From contig NC_047062.1 of NCBI RefSeq assembly GCF_902459465.1, positions 17,615,994 through 17,679,993 on the forward strand: a stretch of 64,000 nt of DNA. The letters are read 5' to 3'. Positions 23,029 through 34,704 of the stretch are shown one piece after another. The translations under genes and the position numbers were made by a program. This stretch comes from Asterias rubens. Its lineage: Eukaryota; Echinodermata; Asteroidea; Forcipulatida; Asteriidae. Each line of letters starts with the position of its first letter. Within the stretch, counting starts at the first letter, position 1. The notes under the pieces are model-generated. The model saw only the letters and a program-made list of their open reading frames with translations, had not been told where the DNA came from and searched no databases.

Positions 23029-26000
23029 TCAAAATAGCCGGGCCCCAAAACCGAATGTGCCCATGATGGCTTGCCAGTAGTAGGTTCTCCAGCCGCTTTT
23101 CGTTCTTTCAAAGTCTGCCGACGGGATACCAACTTGAGTGAGGGCTAACTTTGTGCAGTCTGATTCCTGGGATAACACGATTGTGACTGTTGAGTAGTGG
23201 GCTGTTGTAGAAACAGAAAAAAGAAGTATTAATAAAGTTTCTATAACAGCTGAGCGAAATTCTAACAACTTTTTCTGTACTTTCGGAAACTCAAATATAC
23301 AAATATTGAGTGGCGCAGAGTGGAATGGGAGGAATATTATCGCAAGGTAAAATTTGGACTGTTCCATAGTCCAAATTTTTAACGAGCGATAATATTCCTT
23401 CCCTTCCACGAATTAAAGCCACTCAATATTTGTTTTATATAACTGACATAAAGATCCTTGTCATTTGATGTATTTTAAAAAAGTATAACATTATGAAAAA
23501 TCACACAAACAACCAAAAATCATATAGCGCCGCGTAGCAGCAACAATGCACAAATTTAATAGCAATCGGATCACAACCTTACTGCTCAAAAACATTGAGA
23601 ACAAGGATGATCCTAACTGTTGAATGGGAAATGCTATTCCCCATGGGCGAATATTTCTTTTTGATCGCCGGTGCGGATGGGAGTAATAGTGAATGTAACG
23701 TGAAGTAAGTTCCACCAATCAAATGACAAGGATCTGTATGTCAGTTATATAATGCAAACTATTGATGTTTTTTTTAACAAGAATAAAATTGTAGACTATC
23801 CTTGATAAAATAAACTCACCATCGGGCCAGGTCTTGAATCTCCAACGTTGAACAATTTTGCATGGCTCCTGAAAAAAATGTATGTTCCCAAATTCAAATA
23901 CTTAGAATTGAAAATGATGCTCCGTGTTGAAATCTTCATAATTTAACTTTTAAACGAACTCTTTGGGTAATCAATAATAAGTGGTTTTGCACTACAAGGT
24001 CGCACAAGAACACCGGAAGGAATACAAAGCGTGCAAAAAAACAACCAGTAGAAACAACACATACTCAAGATTAAACAAACACATGGCATTGCCGCAAAAC
24101 TTTACCTGATAATTAACTATTTTTGGGGTTCAACAAAGACAAATTTATTGAACAGCACAGCACATACCAAGACCTGATGGCACATTATAACCACTTGGAT
24201 TCATCAAAGGCAGAGCTACTACATGTAGCTACAAACAGACTTGAATGGGGACGGTTATCCAAGTAGGCCATTGGACACCATGTCCTAAGCATGTCCTGAC
24301 TCTGGAGCGCCTGTCTGAAACGGGTGTAAGTCAGGATTCATCTATATAGATAGTTGAGTTTTCTAGTTATGGTGGGAACAGGATCATGATAATACAAACT
24401 CACCAACGAAACAAACTCTCCAGTGACATTGCCATCAAACAAGCTGAACTTGCCCCCTGCCACTGGCTCCAAAATGGCCTGGCTTCTTGTGAATGCTGAA
24501 ACTCTCTGTCCAAAGAAAATCACAGTATTAAGAAAGATTATCAACATATAAAGTCGCTTGTCTGACTGTCTGTTTAGAAAGTGCTTTGATGTTAACATAT
24601 TGTAGCATCGACCAGGGGGTAAAAGTTGCTTTAAATGACACAAGAATACAAATACTGCCATTTCTGTCCCTTGTTCTAGAGCTTTCTTTACACTCAAAAA
24701 GCCATGAATTTTACACAAAGAAGAAGGCCTCAGCCAGAGGAAGATCGGCCTGCAGGGGCGGCCAGTAGTGCTCCAATGGAAGTCGTGCTGGCGTCCCCTA
24801 CCGGTCGATTAGCAGCCGTTACAATGTACTACATAGTTTTGTGACAAATCAGAGGATACAGGTAAAATACAGCAATTGCCCTGAGGAAATATTTTGAGAA
24901 TTTTAGGAATTTGTGTTTATTTACCTGTGGGTCTGTGAACGTCATATAAAGCTCCTCTGCAGAACACTTGAACTCTTCATTCAGCTTGAGAGTTGTTGTG
25001 TCAATCTTAACTCCGATCTGGATGTTCTTCAAGTTCTCTTGGTTTACTTGATTCTGGTGCTGAACTTTGGGAGATGCAACCTGGACAACAAAAGGTGAAA
25101 CAAAAACAAGATACAATAACCCAATAGCAATTACGTGCAACTTCACTGCTTGGGGAAGGAAAAGTTATCAGATTATTGCAGTATCTGGAACTCATATATA
25201 ACTTTCGCTGTGATTATATTTTGTGTCCCAAGTATTTTCATGATGTAGATGATAAAATATTTTAAAATGATTTACACATTTTTTTGTTTACTTTAACTGA
25301 ATTGAAGCTTTTAGATTCTAAAAACAATGACACATCAAATAAGCAAGAAAAGAATGGTAATCGCAAGTGCAGAAATAGACCAACCCAGTAGGCTCCGCCC
25401 ACAGCGCACGTGTGAGCACGACACGTTGGCTCTCCAATGCCTTTCTGCACAACTCTGCCGCGAGCACCAAGATACACGCACGCATGTCGGACCTTCGTTG
25501 CATTGTGATTGGTCAATACGCAATGGGGCGGAGCTTAGTGGATCGGTCTATTGACAGTATGCAAAACCATCAAGTCAGGCACAGACAAATTGGGTCAATA
25601 AATCCTTTTTTCTTTAAACCAGTTATTTAAAAAGATTGAGAGGTTAGAATTAGGTACCTTTGGTGACACTGATGGAATTGATGTGCCAGATTTGGACTGA
25701 ACTTCAGCTGAAGGAAGAATCATTCCTTTACTACACTCTGAAAAATAAACAAAAAATAATAGTAAACTATTAGACTTGTATGTTTAGGGGTGCCAGTCAG
25801 AAGCCTAATACAGAGGTCCCAGTCCCAGTCGCTCTAGTCAAATTTTGTCTCTGTGTAACCAAAGTTAGTATACTTCTAAACAAAAACTTTTGGGAGAAAG
25901 ATACAATAAGTTTTTTTATGTTTTAAAAGCCAAGACTTTATACAAGATTTTTAACAATAATTTTTGTATTTTAGATAATTTCTTAATCCTAATACAGTAC

Positions 26001-29000
26001 AGCCTTATAAAAAAATAAATGGTTTGAATTAGCATGCTCTTCAAACCTCATGAAAAGAAAACTTTATAGGAGATTATGTTTTATAGCTTTGAACATCCTT
26101 TGTAACAGTTGCAATGTTGCATCATAAACCTCAAGTCACTTCTGTCTATATACAAATATCCGTTTTTAAAGAGAAACTCACTTAAAATACTAAAGCTACT
26201 CTTGATTTAAAAAATAAAACCAAAAAAATTGAAGGCTAAATGTTCTTACCTTCTTTCAGGAAATTAAGGTATTTGCCAATCTGTTCTTGGATGAGCTTTG
26301 TCCCTTTAAGACGCGTTATCTCCTTCAGTATTCTAGACTCCTCCGTGTTCTTCTTCGTTGTGACGATAACCTTGAACGACAATTGAGACATTTCTTAATG
26401 ATGTGATCACTTTGAGAATTTTCAGACTACTACAATTCCTCTACTTTCTCACCACTTTGGGAACATTCAGCTTTCCTTGTATGATTTGTTACACTTCTTC
26501 TTTTAGCAAATCATACGAAAATAGAGGTAGCTGTAGCAGTAACACCATGTGTGTATCTACTTGCCAGGTAGAGTTTGTTCTTTAGAGGAACTGTCTTGCT
26601 ATATATTTTACTACCCACTAAAACTACTGTTGCAAACTGCTTAAACAACAACAAATGACCTAAAGAGCATTCTGTATCTACAAGGGGCCAATCACATGCA
26701 TGTATTAAAATTACTCTTCAACTTACATCGATCTCGTCCAAGTCATTTTCGTCGCTTATGTTTGGGATTTCCACATTCCCCGTCAGTTCAGTAGTGCAAT
26801 CCTTTAGGTTACCTGGCAGACCAACAAAACAAGCCTGAATTAAACCAAAGCATCAGAAATTCTTCTCCTGTCTTTGTTTGATGTTGATCGACTCTGTAAT
26901 GTAGTACAATCGGCTCTTGTTATCAAAGCAGTTATGAAAAGTATACTCTGAAGTAAAGTAGCAAAAAAAAAAAAAGAAAAAAAAAAAAAATCTACTTTTT
27001 GTTCCTCCGTTTAGTTAAAATGATTTAAGCTGGCCAGTCCCAGCCACTTGGTTATAACGAGAGTCGACTGAACTACAAAGCTAAATGAAACTTGGCTTGT
27101 CGTGGATCAAATTATATTATCAATCTTATTTCCATGTACGTTTTAATGAATTCGGGTCATCTCGTACCCAAGTCAACTCGTACCCAAGTCAACTCGTACC
27201 CAAGTCAACTTGTACCCGAGTCAACTCGTACCTGAGTCAACTCGTACCCAAGTCAACTCGCACCCAAATAAATGTTTAAAATTTTTTTTACTCTACTCGT
27301 ACTGATAAATATTGTAGTTTAATTTATTTATTTATTTATATTGTTAATCATACATTTAGCTATTCATTGCTGCAATGATTTTGTTTTCTTGGTTTTTTTT
27401 CATGTTGCAGTTTTTTTGTTACTTAGGCCCTACGGTGGGGAAAATTAATCAGAGAACTTTTTTTTTAATATAGGCTTGTTAGAATGAATTTTTTGGTTTT
27501 TTTTATTCGGAAAAAGATAATAAGAACTTACGCAAAGTGTTTTGGTTGGAAAAAGTGGAACAGTATATTTGTTAAAATGTACTTGTTATCGGAAAACGAT
27601 AATCAGAACATAACGCAAATGAATGAATTGAATGAATTCTTACCATGAAATTTTCTTTTGGGAACACTTTAACAGGAAAAACACCAAGGTAAACATGAAG
27701 GGTTGCGTTTTATACATAGTATATTTTTTCATTGAAAATAATTGGTCTCATATGAACATGGAGGTCGAAATATTTATACCTCCTTGATAACGAAGAACTA
27801 GTGTGCATCTAATCTGCTCAACGCCTTTCACGGCGACCCTTCAACACGGGAATTTAAAAGAAACCACAATGGATATCTGAATGAGTATCCTAGCGGAAAA
27901 AAGGCAGAAATGAGATGAACAAACATTATTAAAAACGAAATTCGTGAGATTATTATTAATAAAAGTGAGCTCCATATGATGGTAGAACATCATTTTTATT
28001 TCCTATCGCTTACAAAATCACGTCGCACGGAAATTCTCCGTTTCGGCATACAACGTACGTTGTACGGTACGAGTTGACTTGGGTACGAGTTGACCTGGGT
28101 ACGAGTTGACCTAGGTACGAGTTGACTTTGGTACGAGTTGACTTGGGTACAATATTTTGGGTACGAGTTGACTTGGGTACGAGTTGACTTGGGTACGAGT
28201 TGACCTGTTTCGCGTTTTAATATTATTGTGTAATTAAATCAGTTGAGTGAAGTTTTGGTAGTTTGGCTGGTGTTTTTCTTTCAACCCCATTTACATTGAA
28301 AACTGCAATGATGTCCACTTAATAATATGCCATGTCTGTCATAAGTTACACTTGAACTGTCAAATTTGCAGTAAAATGTGAAGACTGATTGAAACCAATT
28401 AAAAACACTAATCCTAAAAACTTCAGTTTGGGAGCAGGTATGTACACTGCGGACACGTTCTTTGATTGACAATTATGATGGTGAGATTTATGTCGACAAG
28501 AAGAACAAACAGGTATACCTTTCCATTCCAATTTGATGCTCCATTCATAGAAGAAAATGAGTTTCCCTTTTCTGTTACTGGCAGAGGCCTCTCCATCTAT
28601 ACTGTTTAATTCCTTGATCAAGCATTCACCTGCAATCAAAACAACAACAACCAACCTTAAAATACCATTTGTTTTTTACCCTTACAACTGATGTGAAGTA
28701 GAAATATTCCTCCAAAATTCAAACAGATAAAACTCAGCATAATGGATAACGGACAAACCTTTGTCATCTTTTATCTTCAGTCCAACAAGAAGTTCTTCCA
28801 GTTTCTTCTTAGACCAACTAGACACATCTCTCTCGGTCCTGTTGATCAAAGATATATAAATTAGGAATTGAATGACTATTGTGTACCAGGCCGTGTGTAC
28901 GCAATCCCTGTTACCTTAGACACAAAATTGATAGGTTAAATAAAGGCAATGAACACTTTTGGTAATTATTTAAAATAATCGTTAGCAAAAAAAACTTACT

Positions 29001-32000
29001 TGGTACCAAGAAATGGAGGAGAGCAATTTTGGGTTGGGTCTTTGTTTTCGTTTGAACACATTTTTTCCCCAGCCCAACACCATAGAATAAAATACTTATT
29101 AAAAAACTTACAAAACAATGTAAAAAAATTAAATTAATGGTTGAACTAGAAGACTGTTGTAGCATTGTAAGCGGTAGCGCGATATTGACATTTCCTATTC
29201 TGGCCGCACAAACAAAAAAAGACTTTTCAAATTGAACATTACTTCAACCTTACATACTGTCTGAGCTTCAAATTACTCCTGTACATGTAGGTCAATAAAA
29301 CTCTCTTCTTTTATAATCCTTTTGAAAAATGGCAAAAGTTAAATTTTTTTCACACATTAAAAAGATTTAGAGCATGGTCACCGTTGCGACATTTTGGAAC
29401 TTTTTTGACAAATAAATCGGGTGATCGTTTTCAATTAATACCGCCCTCTCTTGACTTCCAATTGAAAAAATACCGCCATCTGTAGATAGAGAGAGGTTCA
29501 GAAAGATCGTAGTGCTTTTTTCTCTGTCTGAATCGGTGAAGAAAACAGGTTTTAATAAACAATCAGCAACGGCCGGGTATTCTGTCAAACCTATATCAGT
29601 AAAATCCTTGTCCATTTCTGAGTAAGAAAAGTTCGGTTTCGCTCCCGCATGAAGTTGTGCATGGAATTTGCCGAGGTTTTAATTAATCCTCTCGGTTAAA
29701 GTTCTCAGTAAAATCTCATTTATGAACATTTGAGTGTGCGTTAAGGGATAGGGCAGCAAGCGTAACAGTGCGAGGGGTCTTACTTTTTAACAATTTTTTT
29801 TACCTCAGTCGGCAACCAGAAGAGCCCAAGTGTTTGTTGTCTTTTGGAAGGCATAAGTAACTAACGAAAGCACCTAGACAGTTTGCACCAATGAATTTCT
29901 CCTGAGGAGACCTTTAGTTTGATGTAAAATTTTAATTTATTTTGGGGAAAAAATTGAAAAAATGCTAATTGTTGGTTACTGTAGTGTATGCATCCTTTCT
30001 CTAACCCTACAACTAACCATATTAACCCCAACTGTTCGCTGTATGAAAGACTTCTAATTCTGTATATCATATTAACTATGGTGCCTAGAGAGGCACAACA
30101 ATATTTTGTATTTTCTGATACAGCGCAGAGAGAGTAGACAGTCACCGTCCATGACCAACATGCCCACGAATCACGATAAATTACACGTATGACTATCTAA
30201 ATCTAGACCTGTGGCTATATAAGTAGGCCGGTCAACAGAAATTACAAATTCATAATATATAGCTAAAAGTGTTACCATTAGAAAGATCTCTCCGAGGCGA
30301 TTCCAATTTTTTTTACCTTGTATCTCTAGGACATACGGTTTTCGAGTTATGGTGATTTAAAATGTCTGGAAAACGTCGTTTTGTCATACCAAAACTCATC
30401 GTTTTGACAAAAAGTGTCAAAATACTGTTTTTACAAGGCTATAATTTCATATTAATACAATTTAACAAACTAAAAGCAGCTTTTTCCTGAAGCAAACATC
30501 CCATATGTTACCCAAAAAACAAAAAAGACATACCAAAATACACACACTGTAAAATAGAGGGTCTTGAAAATTACAATTTATGCCATCAAACCTACTTTAG
30601 TCGTTCAAAAACAAGGAATTTACCCAAAAAGTGTGTTTTTGAAGGCAAAATAATTCTGGGTTAACATGGTGCATGCTACTTGTTCTGCAGGCTCTGGGTA
30701 GAGATGTGTCTCTATTTTCATCTTTTCACATTTGGTATGTATTACTTATTCATCACAATCGTTATGAATCACCAAAAAATGAAACAAGTCTCTGAATTCA
30801 TGCGTTTTGAGGATTTCGAAGCAACTTAATATGCAAAAACTGTGTAACAACAAAACTACATTATGTAATTCCTTGCAAATTGGTACACAGTGGTGTTTTA
30901 AGATGCTTATTAAGATGACATTAATTAAATTGGGCCTTTACCTTTGCTAATCCTATTGATTGGCAAATTACATTTTTCGTATGCAAATTAGCTAATTAAT
31001 ATGCAAAAACTGTGTAATGTCAGAACGGCACTACGTATTTTCTTGCAATTTGGTACTCATTTGTGTTTTAAAATGGTTATTATGGTGACATAAATTAAAG
31101 TGCTATTTAATAAATTGATTCTGCTTTTGTTATTATGAGTGTGGAAATATAATAATAATAAATGCCCAGACTTTTGGCAAGTTGTCGGGGGTCTCGAGAG
31201 GAAGCAGCTTAATTTTATTTTCATTAATTCTTATTCTGAAGGTTTTTACAAAAAAAATTACAAAATAAAGTAAATCGTGTTTGCCAGCTTAACTATTGTT
31301 CACCATTTACATTTTATTTCTATACTTCAAAGCACTAATCTAATTTACAAGATAAAAAATAATGAAGTACTTGTTCATAAAAACCCTGAGAATCAGCCAA
31401 ATTTTACGTTTGTAAATAAGGAAATGAATAATGCATCATTTTTGGATATTCCAAAATTTAGGGGTGCTAAAAAATAGAACATACATTTTTTGACAGCTAA
31501 TTTCTTTGTTTGGAAAAAGGTATTGTCATCTCAGTTCTCTAAATGGTTATTGTGATTAAAATCATGGTTTTAATTAATTAATTATCCTTAGTTCCCTATA
31601 CAAAATGATATATTTTTATAACATTACAAAGCGCACACCCCTCCCAAAAATGGTATAGCCCCACAAAACATGCCATACTGTTGCACAACAGAATGTGCAT
31701 GTACACGTACGTAGGACTACTACACACATGCGGCCAGGTGGCCGTATGCTCAATGCACGTGAAATCCACACACACGTACACACAATAGGCCGATCGTTAC
31801 TGGACTCATGTCACTCACTCAAAAACGTTCACATTTCATTGGAGATACAATTTTCAGATGCTGTTTTCATCGTGAATGAGCACTAAAACTGTACAAAAGG
31901 TTAGTTTTTATGGAAGGAGAAATACTCGACTACCCATTTGCGGTTGCGCTTAGGAAATTACTCACCCTTTTCTTAGAGATCGCAAGTGAACTTTCTTCTG

Positions 32001-32942
32001 AACGTTATAACTTTTTGGTCGAGCTTAACCCCCCAACAGCGCATGCGCCAAATGAAAGCTGAGGATCTAAGCTTTCGAATGAGACCTCTTGCGGTGAGAT
32101 TGGACAATGGCATCACCGGAATTCTTGCGATCGAAAATTCACTGTAACAATTTTTGTCGGCTACGGTTTCGTGAAGCTGAGCTTCACGCTGCGTATACTC
32201 AAGTTCAGAATGCTATAAAATTTATATTAAATACACAAAAATAACGAAACTTTAACAACATATGCAACCTATAAGTTTATTTTACTTCCAAAAAATTCAC
32301 AGTCATAGCTCAAACAACAACAAAATTACAGCAATTCTAAAACGGCTATCTGTGTTGCCGATAGTCCGTATCCAGGTTGTGTTTGTGTGAGTGGTTGACC
32401 GGCCTAATATAAGTTATCTATAGGCCCCTAAGTATTTTAAAGCTTTGTTACGTTGTTATATTGATTAATTTATTAATGATTATGAGTATTATAATTATAT
32501 CCTACCTACGTCCTAGTCCCAATTACAACTCAGTTTTTGAGGAGGAGAATACAAAAGGAAATGGAGGAAACTACATCAGTAACATCAAACCTTCACCCTC
32601 CTCAGCTTTTATTAAATAAAAAAAAATAGGCCTATCTCCTATATATATATATAAAAAATTCCCCTGAAAAATGTTGGTCAAATAAGGCATTTCTCCTTAC
32701 TTTTTCTTGTTACGTTGAGGGCGCATGTCACTAATTTACTAAAATAAGTTTGCTTTACAATTTTTACATCAACAAGAAAAAAGACGACATAACCACTGCA
32801 CAACATTAAACGTGACTGAAGACTCCACCAAGAAAAGAAAGGGGCGACAAGTCCATACTTACCAGTGCCAGTTGTTGACATTTGTGGCGTCCGAGCGCTC
32901 CTCCACGATCCATCTTGGGTCTCCTTCTCCCCACTTAGCCAT
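23029..32942 (-). CDS. AHSA1: Activator of Hsp90 ATPase (Aha1)
   Basis: Ten exons in transcript order: 32942-32863, 28838-28759, 28629-28519, 26812-26727, 26370-26250, 25737-25658, 25080-24925, 24505-24404, 23868-23820, 23201-23029. The phases join to 345 aa (human 338). The N-terminus MAKWGEGDPRWIVEERSDAT leads to NVNNWHW, the conserved NxNNWHW motif that modulates the Hsp90 ATPase cycle. The Aha1_N domain covers about residues 1-160 (DGEASASNRKGKLIFFYEW, VEIPNISDEN). A Ser/Gln-rich linker leads to a C-terminal SRPBCC/START-like domain (EELYMTFTDPQ, GGKFSLFDGNVTGEFV, KIVQRWRFKTWPDG) ending TFGFGARLF. It is a cytosolic Hsp90 co-chaperone that binds the middle and N-terminal domains of Hsp90 and stimulates ATP hydrolysis. 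Introns carry a foldback element, inverted repeats and a partial MITE; intron 1 is about 4 kb. Confidence 0.96.
23299..23432. repeat. Foldback repeat in the last AHSA1 intron
   Basis: ACAAATATTGAGTGGC pairs with GCCACTCAATATTTGT, and inner arms CGCAAGGTAAAATTTGGACT / AGTCCAAATTTTTAACGAGCG and GGAATATTATCG / CGATAATATTCC pair around a centre near 23367. Confidence 0.8.
23437..23752. mobile_element. Inverted-repeat element next to the foldback
   Basis: ATATAACTGACATAAAGATC and its continuation CTTGTCATTTGAT at the left (23437-23470) pair with ATCAAATGACAAGGATC and TGTATGTCAGTTATAT at the right (23719-23752). The interior has no recognised coding sequence. It abuts the foldback at 23299-23432, so the two may be parts of one composite element. 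Confidence 0.7.
27161..28206. mobile_element. Foldback-type element with 16-bp tandem arms, in AHSA1 intron 3
   Basis: The left arm (27161-27268) is about seven units of CTCGTACCCAAGTCAA. The right arm (28067-28206) is about eight or nine units of the reverse complement, TTGACTTGGGTACGAG, one of them interrupted by AATATT. The about 800 bp between the arms is AT-rich with no recognisable gene. Long inverted arms made of short direct repeats are the hallmark of Foldback (FB) elements. A chance pair of opposed minisatellites of the same unit is the alternative. Confidence 0.75.
28939..29017. mobile_element. Truncated TTAA MITE, family A
   Basis: TAAAGGCAATGAACAC, GGTAATTATTTAAAATAATC and ACTTACTTGGTACCAAG match the left end of family A; the rest is missing. 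It lies in AHSA1 intron 1. Confidence 0.6.
30827..31110. repeat. Diverged tandem duplication, about 180-bp unit, AHSA1 intron 1
   Basis: TTAATATGCAAAAACTGTGT at 30827 recurs about 180 bases later at 31006, followed in both by the words TTGCAA.TTGGTAC, TGTGTTTTAA.ATG and GGTGACAT or GATGACAT. Function unknown. Confidence 0.65.
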
Positions 32943-33051
32943 TGTGCAGAATGAACCGAAAATGACTCAGTGAGTAATTTGATGGAAGAAACGTTGGAAA
33001 TTTCTCGAATTTGACGAAACACACAAACACACGCGAGTCTCTCTCTCAGCA

Positions 33052-33205
33052 ATAGACCTTTTCGCAAATACTGGGGCGCGCGCGTAAAGCTTGGAATTAG
33101 GTGCATTGTGGTCCAGCTGGTATCAAAATTTTATCCATATCTATCCCACAATGCACCTCATTCAATAGTCTGCGCTTGCGCATTGGTATTTGCGATAAGG
33201 TCTAT
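33052..33205. mobile_element. MITE with ATAGACCTT ends in the AHSA1 upstream region
   Basis: The left end ATAGACCTTTTCGCAAATAC pairs with GTATTTGCGATAAGGTCTAT at the right end; inner arms AGGTGCATTGTGG and CCACAATGCACCT also pair. The left end lies 110 bases upstream of the AHSA1 start codon, so it is either in the 5' UTR or in the promoter. Confidence 0.85.
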
Positions 33206-34704
33206 GAACTTCTGTAGCGTGCGCCCTCTGGTGTCAATTAATTACCAATTCATTCGTATAGGAACCCGAGAGATACGTAGTGCGACATCCGGTTTGACCT
33301 TGCGCGTTGAAGTCTTTGTGTAAACAACGCGCGATTTATGTAAACTTGGCGAGAAACAGGGCGCCCGCGCGCGGTCAAAATGCGTTCGTGGTGGCCCGAA
33401 TTTTAAAAGTTTCCCTGTGAACTCATCAACGAAAACGTTAGAAAAACTGGCGGGAAAATAGTAGACTCATGAATATTTAACATCCAAACCGACCTACGTT
33501 AGCCAATCATCATTCTAGGCCAAGCGTCACCTTCCATTCACATGTAGATCTGACGCGATCGACTGACTTCCGGACGCACATCAAGGTAAATAAACCCTTT
33601 TTTTTTTACTTTTTGCCAAAGCCCCCCCAAAAATTTCTTCAGAATAATAACAAAAGTATAAACATAGATTGTATAAATTTGCGTGAATCTATGAAATTCC
33701 CAGTACATGATTTCTATTTGTCATATTATTTTATGAATGTCGTTGGTTTTCAATTTACTGCTTGAATTTTTTTATTTTCGTTTTGTGTAAATCTCGTCAA
33801 GGTCAATGGGGCAATTTGTAATTTGACACCCGCAACATTTCACGTGAAACGCGCTCACACGGACAACGCCACAAATGGAGTGCCGTTAAACGATGCGTTT
33901 GACGGGTGCTTTGATTGTGGTCGTTGGGGTCGCTTTACTCCTCGTAGTAAAAGTAAATTCTGCCCATTTAGGCAACGATGCTTTTGAACAAAAGGGGCCT
34001 GTACACGTAGCTGCTTTTTATGCTTATTAAAAATAAATAGTTCGGCAATCTTATGCAAATATTTCTGCCATGTATCAGGTCTAGTGTAACCAGTTATTAG
34101 TTAGAAAATGTGGGGTTTTTATGAATGAAAAAAAAAAAAAAAAAAAAAAAAAAAAACATTCTTTTTCACAGCTCAGTATAAACACTCCTCTTCTAGCAGA
34201 CTTCAGGAAAATAATTAACAAACAAACAGGCTTGGCCAAACCAAGTTTGTTTTTTATTAAAAGCATCCGTCTTTTCATAATAACATTAATAATAACCAAG
34301 TAACTATGTAAACTAGGCGAGAGTTTAATTAATAAATGCAATCCATAGGCCTACAATAAAATTTTGTGACAGTGCAAATTTGGAAAACAGTAGTTCATTT
34401 TTAAAAAAACACATCTTTGTCTATTTGTATTGTGTAATTATTTTTGTGTAATTAATAGGCCTAAACGACTTTTAATGGTCTGTCAGGGAAAACCTCATCT
34501 GTATTATAATTATTATTTTTTAACATTAAAAATTAAATCACATTGTCAAAGAAACAATTTGTGCAATAAACAAATTGTCAAAGAAACAATTTGTGCAATA
34601 AACAAAATCTAAGTTTTAACTTTAAATTATTGTTAATATAATTCAAACTTTAACATTAATTTGTTTTTCCTGTTTTTTTTTCTTTTCTGTAATACAGATT
34701 CAAA
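33206..34704. promoter_or_regulatory. Upstream region between divergent AHSA1 and the RAG1-like gene
   Basis: The first 200 bases are CpG-richer than most of the window (GCGCGCCC-type words near 33350-33380), as expected for the AHSA1 housekeeping promoter. A GTAAAT near 33584 could be a donor of a 5' UTR intron of the RAG1-like gene, whose first coding exon has an acceptor (ATACAG) at 34697. A poly-A run lies at 34129-34156, and a 30-bp direct duplication (GTCAAAGAAACAATTTGTGC) at 34546 and 34576. Promoter function is inferred from position. Confidence 0.4.

Noticed and set aside
27161-28206. CRISPR-like array (regular 16-bp repeats)
   Set aside because: Eukaryotic intron, no spacers between units, and opposed orientation of the two arrays.
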